Source: Homoserinibacter sp. GY 40078
Lineage (GTDB): Bacteria; Actinomycetota; Actinomycetes; Actinomycetales; Microbacteriaceae
Length of the DNA stretch: 64,000 nt
NCBI RefSeq assembly: GCF_008017545.1
Contig: NZ_VRTZ01000002.1
Span: 434,001 to 498,000, forward strand
Direction of reading: 5' to 3'
Shown here: positions 8,062 through 15,894 of the stretch, piece by piece
How positions within the stretch are numbered: the stretch's first letter is position 1
Layout: the number at the start of each line of letters is the position of its first letter
Program-made: the position numbers and the translations under genes
The notes under the pieces: model-generated
What the model saw: only the letters and a program-made list of their open reading frames with translations
What the model was told of the DNA's origin: nothing
Database searches by the model: none

Positions 8062-9546
8062 ATGAAGGACATCGAGATCACCGGACGCGGCTTCCTCGAC
8101 TACGCGCCCGCGCCCGAGTCGACGTCGATCCTGAACCTCAAGGACAGCTACGGCCTCTTCATCGACGGGGAGTTCCGCGAGGGGAGCGGCGGCGCGTTCA
8201 CGACGATCTCGCCCGCGACCGAGAAGCCGATCGCCGAGATCGCGATCGCCTCCGAAGCCGACGTCGACGCGGCCGTCCAGGCGGCGCGCAACGCGTACCG
8301 CAAGACCTGGTCGCGGATGCCGGGCGCCGACCGCGGCAAGTACCTGTTCCGGATCGCGCGCCTCGTCCAGGAGCGCGCGCGTGAGCTCGCGGTCGCCGAG
8401 AGCCTCGACAACGGCAAGCCCATCACCGAGAGCCGCGACACCGACATCCCGCTCGTGGCCGCGTGGTTCTTCTACTACGCGGGTTGGGCGGACAAGCTCG
8501 ACTACGCGGGTCTCGGATCCGCTCCCCGTCCGCTCGGCGTGGCAGCGCAGGTGATCCCCTGGAACTTCCCGTTGCTCATGCTCGCGTGGAAGATCGCGCC
8601 GGCCCTCGCGGCGGGGAACACGGTCGTGCTGAAGCCCGCGGAGACCACACCGCTCTCCGCGCTGCTGTTCGCCGAGATCCTGCAGCAGGCCGACCTTCCC
8701 CCGGGCGTGGTCAACATCGTGACCGGGGCAGGGGAGACGGGCGCGGCGCTCGTGCGCCATCCGGATGTCGACAAGGTGGCGTTCACGGGATCCACCTCGG
8801 TCGGGCGTGAGATCGCCCGCACGGTCGCCGGCACGACGAAGCGCCTGACGCTCGAGCTCGGCGGCAAGGCGGCGAACATCGTCTTCGACGACGCCCCGAT
8901 CGACCAGGCCGTCGAGGGAATCGTCAACGGCATCTTCTTCAATCAGGGCCACGTGTGCTGCGCGGGTAGCCGGCTGCTCGTGCAGGAGAACGTCCACGAC
9001 GAGGTCGTCGACCGGCTGAAGGCGCGTCTCTCCACTCTGCGGATGGGCGACCCGCTCGATAAGAACACCGATATCGGGGCCATCAACTCCCGGGAGCAGC
9101 TGGAGCGGATCCGTCGGCTCTCCGACATCGGCGAGGCGGAGGGCGGGGAGCGCTGGAGTGCGCCCTGCGACATCCCTCAGGACGGGTTCTGGTTCGCCCC
9201 GACGATCTTCACGGGAGTCTCGACGTCGTCGACCATCGCGCGCGAAGAGATCTTCGGCCCCGTGCTCTCCGTGCTCACCTTCCGCACACCCGCCGAGGCG
9301 ATCGCGAAGGCGAACAACACCCCGTACGGGCTCTCGGCCGGGATCTGGAGCGACAAGGGCTCGAAGATCCTCGCGGTGGCCGACCGGCTGCGGGCGGGCG
9401 TGGTGTGGGCCAACACCTTCAATCGCTTCGACCCCGCGAGCCCCTTCGGCGGCTACAAGGAGTCGGGATACGGCCGCGAGGGCGGCAGGCACGGTCTCGG
9501 CGCATACCTGCGTTCGGGAGCCAGCACCGAGGGAGGGAAGCGATGA
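8062..9546 (+). CDS. NAD(P)-dependent aldehyde dehydrogenase (ALDH16-like catalytic subunit)
   Basis: A 494-residue complete ALDH: substrate-site asparagine in PWNFP (167-171), cofactor loop FTGSTSVGRE (241-250), general base E265 in LELGGK, and the catalytic cysteine in NQGHVCCAGSR (C299 or C300). ATG 8062 follows the ribosome site GGGAGAG. Sitting after deoC, it most likely oxidises the acetaldehyde produced there to acetate. It overlaps by ATGA with a second gene resembling only part of an ALDH. Together they total 779 residues and match the layout of two-domain ALDH16 enzymes (inference). Confidence 0.92.
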   Translation: MKDIEITGRGFLDYAPAPESTSILNLKDSYGLFIDGEFREGSGGAFTTISPATEKPIAEIAIASEADVDAAVQAARNAYRKTWSRMPGADRGKYLFRIARLVQERARELAVAESLDNGKPITESRDTDIPLVAAWFFYYAGWADKLDYAGLGSAPRPLGVAAQVIPWNFPLLMLAWKIAPALAAGNTVVLKPAETTPLSALLFAEILQQADLPPGVVNIVTGAGETGAALVRHPDVDKVAFTGSTSVGREIARTVAGTTKRLTLELGGKAANIVFDDAPIDQAVEGIVNGIFFNQGHVCCAGSRLLVQENVHDEVVDRLKARLSTLRMGDPLDKNTDIGAINSREQLERIRRLSDIGEAEGGERWSAPCDIPQDGFWFAPTIFTGVSTSSTIAREEIFGPVLSVLTFRTPAEAIAKANNTPYGLSAGIWSDKGSKILAVADRLRAGVVWANTFNRFDPASPFGGYKESGYGREGGRHGLGAYLRSGASTEGGKR

Positions 9547-10400
9547 GCCGCCTGACGGTCCCGAAGACCTACAAGCTCTTCATCGGCGGGAAGTTTCCGC
9601 GCAGTGAGTCCGGCCGCACCTACGAGGTCGCGACCGCAGACGGCCGCTTCTTGGCGAACGCCGCGCAGGCGAGCCGGAAGGACGCTCGCGACGCGGTCGT
9701 CGCCGCACGCGCGGCCGTGGCCGGATGGGCGGGCGCGACCGCCTACAACCGCGGCCAGGTGCTGTACCGGGTGGCCGAGGTGCTCGACGGGCGTCGGGCT
9801 CAGTTTGTCGACGAGATCGCGGCGGCCGAGGGCGTCACGGCAGCCGTCGCGGGGCGTCAGGTGGACGAGGCGGTCGACGCCTGGGTCTGGTATGCCGGAT
9901 GGGCGGACAAATTCGCCCAGGTGGCGGGTGCCGGCAACCCGGTCGCGGGTCCGTTCTTCAACATCTCCGTGCCGGAGCCCACGGGAGTCGTCGCGATCGT
10001 CGCGCCTCAGGGTGGCGCGAGCCTCGCGGGGCTCGTGGCTGTCGTGGCGCCCGCGCTCGTCGCGGGAAACGCGGTCGTCGTCGTGGCCGACGAGGCGCAT
10101 CCGCTCTCTGCCGTGAGCCTCGCCGAGGTTCTCGCGACGAGCGACGTGCCGGGTGGCGTGGTGAACGTGCTGACGGGCTCGCCGGCCGAGATCGCCCCCT
10201 GGCTCGCGGCGCATTCCGATGTCAATGCGCTCGACCTCGCGGGAGCGGGGAAGCTCGACTGGGTGGACCTCGAGATCGCCGCCGCCGAGACGCTCACGCG
10301 CGTGCTGCGTCCGGAGCCGGGGGTTCCCGAGCGATCGCTCGATCGGATCCTCGCGTTCACCGAGACGAAGACGGTGTGGCACACGAAGTCGTTGCTCTAG
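9543..10400 (+). CDS. Catalytically empty aldehyde dehydrogenase-like subunit
   Basis: 285 residues aligning with the N-terminal two-thirds of an ALDH: YKLFIGGKFPRSESGRTYEV at the start, a VWYAGWADKF segment shared with its neighbour, and GVVAIVAPQGG where active ALDHs have the PWNFP loop. The catalytic Asn, the glycine-rich FTGS loop, the general base and the cysteine are all absent. It is not a frameshift remnant, since the frame is clean and ends with a full C-terminus. Start ATG overlaps the active ALDH stop (ATGA). It resembles the non-catalytic second domain of ALDH16, so a structural partner role is the best guess. Confidence 0.8.
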   Translation: MSRLTVPKTYKLFIGGKFPRSESGRTYEVATADGRFLANAAQASRKDARDAVVAARAAVAGWAGATAYNRGQVLYRVAEVLDGRRAQFVDEIAAAEGVTAAVAGRQVDEAVDAWVWYAGWADKFAQVAGAGNPVAGPFFNISVPEPTGVVAIVAPQGGASLAGLVAVVAPALVAGNAVVVVADEAHPLSAVSLAEVLATSDVPGGVVNVLTGSPAEIAPWLAAHSDVNALDLAGAGKLDWVDLEIAAAETLTRVLRPEPGVPERSLDRILAFTETKTVWHTKSLL

Positions 10401-10410
10401 AACTCGACAC

Positions 10411-10425
10411 GCCTCATCACGAGGC
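10411..10425 (+). terminator. Short hairpin after the deo operon
   Basis: GCCTC at 10411-10415 pairs with GAGGC at 10421-10425, ten bases after the ALDH-like stop. The stem is only five base pairs and no T-run follows, so it is a weak terminator candidate. Confidence 0.3.
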
Positions 10426-10456
10426 GATAACGGTTCGATAACGGACGTGTTACAGT
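10426..10456 (+). promoter_or_regulatory. Promoter with 11-bp-phased direct repeats upstream of GDPD
   Basis: GATAACG occurs at 10426-10432 and again at 10437-10443, eleven bases apart, followed by a related GTTACAG at 10449-10455. The last overlaps a -10-like TACAGT (10451-10456), so the repeats cover the -35 region. Response regulators of the OmpR class (for example MtrA or PhoP in actinobacteria) bind direct repeats with this spacing; which one, if any, cannot be told. Confidence 0.45.
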
Positions 10457-10507
10457 CGGGGCACCCCGCATCCCGGCGGGGCGACCCGATTCGGAGCAGG
10501 CGTGTCG

Positions 10508-11383
10508 ATGGTGACGCATCCCGCACGGCGGATGGTGGCGTCCGCGGTGGTCACGGTCGCTCTCGTCGCCGTCATGCTGCTCGTGCCGGATGGCGTACGC
10601 GTGTATGCCACCCACATGATGGGTGCACTGCGGGCTCCGGGCGAGGCGGCCTTCGTCGCCGGGCACCGCGGCGATCGGGCCACCGCACCCGAGAACACCA
10701 TGCCGGCGTTCGAGGCGGCGTTCGCTTCCGGTCTCGAGTTCGTCGAGACGGACGTGCAGTTGACGGCGGACGGTGTGCCCGTGCTCATGCACGACGACAC
10801 CGTCGATCGCACCACCGACGGCCGGGGAGCCGTCGCCGACCTCACGGTCGACGAGATCCGCGCCCTCGATGCCGGCTCGTGGTACTCGGGCGACTTCGCG
10901 GGTGTCCAGGTGCCGCTGCTCGACGAGTTCCTGTCGGCGCTGGCCGACGCCCGCAAGAAGGCGCTGCTCGAGCTCAAGGGCTACTGGGAGCCGGATGACA
11001 TCCGCGTGGTGGTCGACCAGATCTATCGGCACGGCGTGCAGAACCGCGTCGTGTTCGCGAGCTTCCACCTGACGACCGTCACGCACCTCGCGCAGGTCGC
11101 GCCCGCGATCCCGCGCGTGATCATCAAGCGCGACCTCCCGAAGGACCCCGTGGCTCTTGCGGAGTATTACGACGCGATTGCGATCCTCACGACGCCCACG
11201 TCGCTCTCGGCGGACCCGGATGCGGTCGAGCGCATGCACGAGGCCGGGATCGGAGTTCTCGTCTACACGCTCAACAGCGAGAAGCGCTGGAGCGCGGCGC
11301 TCGACTTCGGGGTCGACGGGATCGTCACGGACACGCCCTCGTCGCTCGACGGCTGGATCGCCCGGACAGCGCCCGGCACGTGA
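10508..11383 (+). CDS. Glycerophosphodiester phosphodiesterase, membrane-anchored or secreted
   Basis: Hydrolyses glycerophosphodiesters to glycerol-3-phosphate and an alcohol. About 291 residues: a single N-terminal hydrophobic segment (about 9-27, uncleaved anchor or signal), then the GDPD core with GHRGDRATAPENTMPAFEAA (catalytic His and Arg, metal-binding Glu) and ETDVQLTADGVPVLMHDDTV (metal-binding Glu/Asp and the second His). Acts outside the membrane. ATG 10508 fits the ribosome site CGGAG better than GTG 10502. The repeats in its promoter suggest control by an OmpR-type regulator. Confidence 0.88.
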   Translation: MVTHPARRMVASAVVTVALVAVMLLVPDGVRVYATHMMGALRAPGEAAFVAGHRGDRATAPENTMPAFEAAFASGLEFVETDVQLTADGVPVLMHDDTVDRTTDGRGAVADLTVDEIRALDAGSWYSGDFAGVQVPLLDEFLSALADARKKALLELKGYWEPDDIRVVVDQIYRHGVQNRVVFASFHLTTVTHLAQVAPAIPRVIIKRDLPKDPVALAEYYDAIAILTTPTSLSADPDAVERMHEAGIGVLVYTLNSEKRWSAALDFGVDGIVTDTPSSLDGWIARTAPGT

Positions 11384-11397
11384 TCACCTGATCCGAG

Positions 11398-12723
11398 TCA
11401 GAGGCGCCCGATGAGCGCGTCGAAGAACGCGATCGCCTTCCGGTAGGTGCTCACCCGGATGTGCTCGTCGATGCCGTGGATCGTGTCGAGTTCGTCCTGT
11501 CGAAGGTCGAAGGGCAGGAAGCGGTACACGTTCTCCGAGATTCGTGAGGCATGCCGCGCGTCACTCGCCTGCAGCATGACATAGGGGGCGACGGCGGCAT
11601 CCGGAAACACCTCGAGGATGCTCGCAACGAGGGCCTCCCACTCGGGTCCCTCCGCTCGCGAGACCGGGGGCGGGTCGTTGCCCTCGAGCACGCGCACCCG
11701 AACGGCGGGGTCGTCGATCAGCCGGACGATGTCGGCGCGGGCGGTCTCCACGGTCGAGCCCGGCAGGATCCGCACGTTCACGGTCGCCGTGGCCAGCTCC
11801 GGGACCACGTTGCGACTCGACGACCCGCGCAGCTGGGTCACCGCACGCGTGGTTCGGGTCATCGCCGCGAGCAGCGGGCTCTGGCCGGCGACGATGCGTG
11901 CGAGCGGCCCGCGGAAGGTACGCGCGTGGCGGAGCATCCAGCCGCGTGGACCGGGGATCCGCGATCCGAGCGCTTCGAGGAGCCCCACGATCGGGTCGAT
12001 CAGCCGCGGCGCCTCCGGCTGGTGCTCGAGCCGCAGGATCGCGCGGGCCAGCACGGCCGCCGATCCGCCGGGGATCGGGATGGCGGCATGCCCGCCCGGC
12101 TGCTCGACAGCGAGCTCCACGTTCATGAGGCCCTTCTCGGTGAGACCGACGACCGCGGTCGGACCCAGTCCCGGAAGGAGGCCCGACATCACCGCGCCGC
12201 CCTCGTCGACGACGAGTCCGGGGGAGATGCCGCGGGAGGCGAGGAGCGCGACCATGGCTGCGGCACCGGAGCCTCCCGACTCCTCGTCGTGACCGAACAT
12301 GAGGTAGATGTCCGACGCCGGCGTGAACCCCGCGTGGAGCCGTGCTTCCACCGCTTCGAGAATCGCGCCGAGGGCGCCCTTGTCGTCGAGCGTGCCTCGC
12401 CCCCATACGGCCGCCTCGTCACCGTCGCCCGCGAGCTCGGCGGCGAACGGCGGATGCGTCCAGCGCGTGTCGTCGTCGACAGCGACCACGTCCTGGTGTG
12501 CCATGAGCACCGCGGGGGAGCGCTTGTCGAAGCCGCGCCAGCGGTACAGCAGACTCCCGCTGCCGACGACCTCGCGATCCAGCTTCTCGTGCACGAGTGG
12601 GAAGAGCGCACGCAGCTCGTCGTGGAACGCCGCGAGAGCCTCGGCTGATCGGCTCGCACCCTCGTGCGAGAAGGTCGCGTGGCGCACGAGCGCGCGGAGG
12701 CGCTCGATCGGGGCGTCATCCAT
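11398..12723 (-). CDS. M20 family metallopeptidase/amidohydrolase (PM20D1-like)
   Basis: A 441-residue dizinc hydrolase. Metal ligands visible: H76 in LMAHQDVV, bridging D113 in GRGTLDDKG, catalytic/ligand E147-E148 in FGHDEESGG, and the C-terminal HGIDEHI histidine. The spacing fits the carboxypeptidase/N-acyl-amino-acid hydrolase PM20D1 subgroup better than DapE. No signal peptide. TAGGAT on the minus strand (12735-12730) ends six bases before the ATG, so the mRNA is probably leaderless. It converges with the phosphodiesterase; the 14-bp gap has no clear terminator. Natural substrate unknown. Confidence 0.88.
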   Translation of the reverse strand: MDDAPIERLRALVRHATFSHEGASRSAEALAAFHDELRALFPLVHEKLDREVVGSGSLLYRWRGFDKRSPAVLMAHQDVVAVDDDTRWTHPPFAAELAGDGDEAAVWGRGTLDDKGALGAILEAVEARLHAGFTPASDIYLMFGHDEESGGSGAAAMVALLASRGISPGLVVDEGGAVMSGLLPGLGPTAVVGLTEKGLMNVELAVEQPGGHAAIPIPGGSAAVLARAILRLEHQPEAPRLIDPIVGLLEALGSRIPGPRGWMLRHARTFRGPLARIVAGQSPLLAAMTRTTRAVTQLRGSSSRNVVPELATATVNVRILPGSTVETARADIVRLIDDPAVRVRVLEGNDPPPVSRAEGPEWEALVASILEVFPDAAVAPYVMLQASDARHASRISENVYRFLPFDLRQDELDTIHGIDEHIRVSTYRKAIAFFDALIGRL

Positions 12724-12786
12724 GGGTCGATCCTAGGGAGCCCGCGGGCGGCTCACCGGGCCGTGCGCGACGGATACGCTGGACGG

Positions 12787-13149
12787 GTGAGCAGCACGCG
12801 TCCCGCATCCCGCTACGGCGATCCGGGATGGCGCCGCATGGCGCTCGCTCCCGGGCTCATCGGAGCCGTCGTGCTCTTCGTGGGGATCGCGCTGATCGGC
12901 GAGGACGGCTTCCTCTACGTGAGCTGGGGTGTTGCGGTGCTCGCCCTGATCATCATGGTGTTCGTCGTCCGCGCCCGGCACTGGTGGTGGCTTCCCGTCT
13001 TCGCGGCGATCGCGGTGCTCTGGAACCCTGTCGTGCCGTTCGGATTCGACGGCCCGCTGTGGCTGGGCGCGCAGTACCTGGCGATCGCGGCGTTCATCAC
13101 CGCGGGGGTGCTCGTGAAGGTCCCCGTCGACGACGCGGGGCGCCGCTAG
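12787..13149 (+). CDS. Small membrane protein (DUF6804-like)
   Basis: 120 residues with about four tightly spaced hydrophobic helices (20-38, 42-58, 62-80, 88-108) and a Trp-rich middle (RARHWWWLPVF). It looks like the small DUF6804-type membrane proteins of actinobacteria, but I am not certain of that family. The frame is open upstream. GTG 12787 is chosen because the -10-like TACGCT (12775-12780) lies six bases before it, giving a leaderless message, and because homology-like sequence begins there. Function unknown. Confidence 0.7.
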   Translation: MSSTRPASRYGDPGWRRMALAPGLIGAVVLFVGIALIGEDGFLYVSWGVAVLALIIMVFVVRARHWWWLPVFAAIAVLWNPVVPFGFDGPLWLGAQYLAIAAFITAGVLVKVPVDDAGRR

Positions 13150-13159
13150 CCAGAAGGCG

Positions 13160-13325
13160 CCCCTCGTGCGCTAGAATCGAGGGGTCCACCTCCCCGCCGG
13201 CAAAAGCCGCATCAGGGGGTCCCGGGGACGATCTGCACCGAGAATCCCGTTCCGGCGTACGCGCTGGAACGCCGAAGGGCGACGGACAACCGTCGCACGG
13301 GGGTCAAGACCTCCTGAGGAGAACG
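13160..13325 (+). promoter_or_regulatory. Promoter and long structured 5' leader of the SNF2 helicase gene
   Basis: TAGAAT at 13172-13177 is a good -10 and lies in the loop of a hairpin (CCCCTCG 13160-13166 with CGAGGGG 13178-13184) that may also end the upstream gene. The predicted leader of about 140 bases holds a CGGC/GCCG hairpin with an AAAA loop (13198-13209) and a perfect 7-bp hairpin GCGACGG/CCGTCGC with loop ACAA (13279-13296). The ribosome site GAGGAG follows at 13316-13321. Most genes here are leaderless, so this long leader stands out. No known riboswitch motif recognised. Confidence 0.5.
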
Positions 13326-15476
13326 ATGGCCACATCCGGCCAGAAGTCCCGCTCCGGCTCCAAGTCGGCGGGCAATCGCACATCCAGTCGTCGTCGCGCG
13401 CACCAGGACGAGACCGGCATCATCCCCGTGCTCGCGCGCGTCGTGCGCGGGATCGAGAACGCTGCCGAGCGGGGGAAGGTCAACCCCGCCAATCGGGTGC
13501 GGTACCGCGTCGTGGCGGTTCTCGCGCGCGAGGAGCGCTCGCGCATCAAGGCGGACACCTCGCTCACCGACGCCGAGCGCACGAAAGAGCTGACGCGTCT
13601 CGACGGCATCGCGACGATCATGGCGAAGACCGCCGCGCGCGACTCGAGCCTCATCCAGCTGCTGACCGACACCGCCCCGCTCACGCCCGCCGCCCAGGAG
13701 GTGCGCCGCACCCTTCTGCTCGAGGGTGGTGCCGAGCTCGCCCCGGAGGATCTCGTCGTCGTCACCGAGGTGAAGGCGCCCGCTCCCGCGGAGGAGCGCC
13801 AGGTCGTCCCGCAGTCGGTGCGTCAGTACCAGATGTCGAATCCCTTCCTGGCTCCGGACTTCGGTGCCGCGCAGGCGCAGCAGCCGCGTCGCAGCGGTCA
13901 GCTCGACAGCTGGGAGCTCATCGATCCGCTGTTCCGCTCGTTCGAGGTGGGGGCCGGCGGTGGAGCCGCGAGCATGGAGCTGCCCGAGGCGGCGTCTCTC
14001 GCAACCCCCGGCGGTATGGAGCTCATGCGGCACCAGGCACGCTTCGTCGAGTCGGCTCGCGAGGGGCACCGCAGCTACCTGCTCGCGGATGAGCCGGGCC
14101 TCGGCAAGACCGCGCAGGCGCTGCTCGCCGCGAACGTCGCGAACGCGTATCCGCTGCTCGTCGTGGTCCCGAACGTCGTCAAGGTCAACTGGGCGCGCGA
14201 GGTCGACCGCTGGACACCGCAGCGCACGGCGACGGTGGTTCACGGCGACGGCGATGACATCGATGCCTTCGCCGACATCGTGATCGTCAACTACGAGGTG
14301 CTCGACCGGCACGTGGCGTGGCTGTCGCAGCGCGGCTTCCGCGGGATGATCGTCGACGAGGCGCACTTCATCAAGAACCGCGACTCGCAGCGGTCGAAGA
14401 ACGTGCAGCTGCTCTCGGCGTCCCTTCGGCGTCGGATGCCTGATCCGCTGCTCATCGCGCTCACGGGAACGCCGCTCATCAACCAGATCGAGGACTTCCG
14501 GATGATCTGGCAGTTCCTCGGGTGGATCGACGAGAAGAAGCCGCTCCCGCGTCTCATGGAGGCGCTCGAAGAGACCGACCTCACACCCGTGGATCCGGGG
14601 TTCTTCGCCGCCGCACGCCGTGCGGTCGTCGGGATGGGCATCGTGCGGCGCAAGAAGGTCGATGTCGCGGCCGATATTCCGGCTCGCCGCATCGCCGACA
14701 TCCCCGTCGAGCTCGACGGCGAGGCCGGGCGCTCGATCCGTGCGGCCGAGGCGGCGCTCATCGCGCGCCTCGTGGAGCGGTACCGGCGACTGCGGGCGAC
14801 GCGCCCGGACTCCGAGACGGCGGAGCTCGTGCGTCTCGTGGCGGCTGCGGAGCTCGAGGAGTCGAAGCAGGCCGGATCGCAGGGCGACAACGTGTTCACG
14901 ATGGTCCGCCGGATCGGCCAGGCGAAGGCCACGCCGGCCGCCGACTACACGGTGAACCTCGCGCGCAACGTCGGCAAGGTCGTGTTCTTCGCGAAGCACA
15001 TCGATGTGATGGATGCCGCCGAGCAGCACTTCGCTCGCGCGGGCCTGCGCACCGTGTCGATCCGCGGCGATCAGACGGCTCGGGCGCGTCAGGCCGAGAT
15101 TGATGCGTTCCAGAACGACCCGGATGTCGTGGTCGCGGTGTGCTCGCTGACTGCAGCGGGTGTCGGGGTGAACCTCCAGGCCGCCTCGAACGTCGTGCTC
15201 GCGGAGCTCAGCTGGACGAACGCCGAGCAGACGCAGGCGATCGACCGTGTGCACCGTATCGGCCAGGAGCTGCCGGTGACCGCGTGGCGCATTATCGCGG
15301 CGCAGACGATCGACGGACGCATCGCCGAGCTGATCGACTCGAAGGCGGGGCTCGCGGCTCGAGCTCTCGACGGCGAGATCGTGGAGGCGGCCGAGGGCTC
15401 GGTGCAGCTGGAGGCCCTCGTGACGCTGCTCACGGACGCCGTCGCGGACCTCGATCTCGAACCTTCAACTATCTAG
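13326..15476 (+). CDS. SNF2/HepA-like DEAD/DEAH box helicase
   Basis: A 716-residue ATP-dependent DNA translocase. An Arg/Ser/Gly-rich basic N-terminal tail (1-30) is followed by a helical region of unknown role (about 30-225). The SNF2 ATPase carries Walker A DEPGLGKTAQ (K261), motif II DEAH at 344-347, and motif III LTGTP. The C-terminal helicase lobe has SLTAAGVGVNLQAA and the RecA-like motif VI QAIDRVHRIGQ. Best guess is DNA repair or fork remodelling (SMARCAL1/HepA group). ATG 13326 has the ribosome site GAGGAG five bases away; the frame is open further upstream but lacks similarity. Its last codons overlap the first of two repeated promoter modules. Confidence 0.9.
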   Translation: MATSGQKSRSGSKSAGNRTSSRRRAHQDETGIIPVLARVVRGIENAAERGKVNPANRVRYRVVAVLAREERSRIKADTSLTDAERTKELTRLDGIATIMAKTAARDSSLIQLLTDTAPLTPAAQEVRRTLLLEGGAELAPEDLVVVTEVKAPAPAEERQVVPQSVRQYQMSNPFLAPDFGAAQAQQPRRSGQLDSWELIDPLFRSFEVGAGGGAASMELPEAASLATPGGMELMRHQARFVESAREGHRSYLLADEPGLGKTAQALLAANVANAYPLLVVVPNVVKVNWAREVDRWTPQRTATVVHGDGDDIDAFADIVIVNYEVLDRHVAWLSQRGFRGMIVDEAHFIKNRDSQRSKNVQLLSASLRRRMPDPLLIALTGTPLINQIEDFRMIWQFLGWIDEKKPLPRLMEALEETDLTPVDPGFFAAARRAVVGMGIVRRKKVDVAADIPARRIADIPVELDGEAGRSIRAAEAALIARLVERYRRLRATRPDSETAELVRLVAAAELEESKQAGSQGDNVFTMVRRIGQAKATPAADYTVNLARNVGKVVFFAKHIDVMDAAEQHFARAGLRTVSIRGDQTARARQAEIDAFQNDPDVVVAVCSLTAAGVGVNLQAASNVVLAELSWTNAEQTQAIDRVHRIGQELPVTAWRIIAAQTIDGRIAELIDSKAGLAARALDGEIVEAAEGSVQLEALVTLLTDAVADLDLEPSTI

Positions 15477-15518
15477 CGAGACTTCACGGGTTGTGCGGCG
15501 TTCACATCCGAGTAATCT
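15460..15518 (+). promoter_or_regulatory. Repeated promoter module, copy 1
   Basis: An upstream element at 15460-15490 (AACCTTCAACTATCTAGCGA, then GACTTCACGGG) includes the last codons and stop of the SNF2 gene. It is followed by -35 TTGTGC (15491-15496), a 16-bp spacer and -10 TAATCT (15513-15518). The same arrangement recurs 370 bp downstream with about 90% identity through the upstream element and the same spacer length. Conservation of a non-coding upstream block plus -35/-10 is the mark of a regulated or UP-element-driven promoter. Confidence 0.65.
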
Positions 15519-15524
15519 CTCATT

Positions 15525-15645
15525 CACCGGAAGGCGCGGATCCCCTCGGGGGTCGGCCGGAAGGTAACAGAAAGGCCCTCGGGGCTCGACGAACCCCGGC
15601 GTTTCGGCGCCGGTGGAACGCGGCAACCGGGGGCCTTTCGTTGTC
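15525..15645 (+). ncRNA. Candidate small structured RNA 1
   Basis: Predicted transcript from about 15525 (seven bases after the -10) to a terminator-like stem, about 120 nt. CCGGAAGG occurs twice near the 5' side (15528-15535 and 15558-15565). The 3' part folds as GAAAGGCCC (15570-15578) with GGGCCTTTC (15631-15639), enclosing a CCGGCG/CGCCGG hairpin, followed by GTTGTC. No convincing ORF. Not recognised as SRP RNA, tmRNA, RNase P RNA or 6S RNA. Boundaries are estimates. Confidence 0.45.
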
Positions 15646-15706
15646 TCCGGAGTCCCCTGAAATGGGGGGAGCGGGGCCAGTGTGCGCTCCCTATCGTGTG
15701 AGGTGA

Positions 15707-15808
15707 ACTGGTTGGGGGACCAGTCGGCGGCGGTGATCCTGTCCCGTTGGCGATTCCGATACGGGGGGTATACGGGAATCGCGGACAGCATCACCGCCGC
15801 CTTTATCT
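15707..15808 (+). other. Long composite hairpin between the two RNA candidates
   Basis: ACTGGT (15707-15712) pairs with ACCAGT (15719-15724). Then GGCGGCGGTGAT (15726-15737) pairs perfectly with ATCACCGCCGCC (15790-15801). Inside that stem, CTGTCC pairs with GGACAG and GCGATTCC with GGAATCGC. TTTATCT follows at 15802-15808, so the right end looks like an intrinsic terminator. It could be an independent 100-nt hairpin RNA or a terminator insulating promoter copy 2. The rest of 15646-15830 shows no gene. Confidence 0.5.
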
Positions 15809-15829
15809 GTGCGGCTCGCTATGCGTCGC

Positions 15830-15888
15830 AACCTTCAACCATCTAGCGAGACTTCACCGCTTGTGCCCGCGTGGGGCGCGAGTACTCT
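15830..15888 (+). promoter_or_regulatory. Repeated promoter module, copy 2
   Basis: Upstream element AACCTTCAACCATCTAGCGA plus GACTTCACCGC (15830-15860), -35 TTGTGC (15861-15866), 16-bp spacer, -10 TACTCT (15883-15888). It matches copy 1 (15460-15518) closely up to and including the -35, diverges in most of the spacer, and converges again at CGAGTA just at the -10. That pattern indicates selection on promoter elements rather than a simple recent duplication. Confidence 0.65.
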
Positions 15889-15894
15889 CGTGGG

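Noticed and set aside
13212-15254. 680-codon minus-strand frame across the SNF2 gene
   Set aside because: Mirror of a confident helicase gene; no ribosome site or domain.
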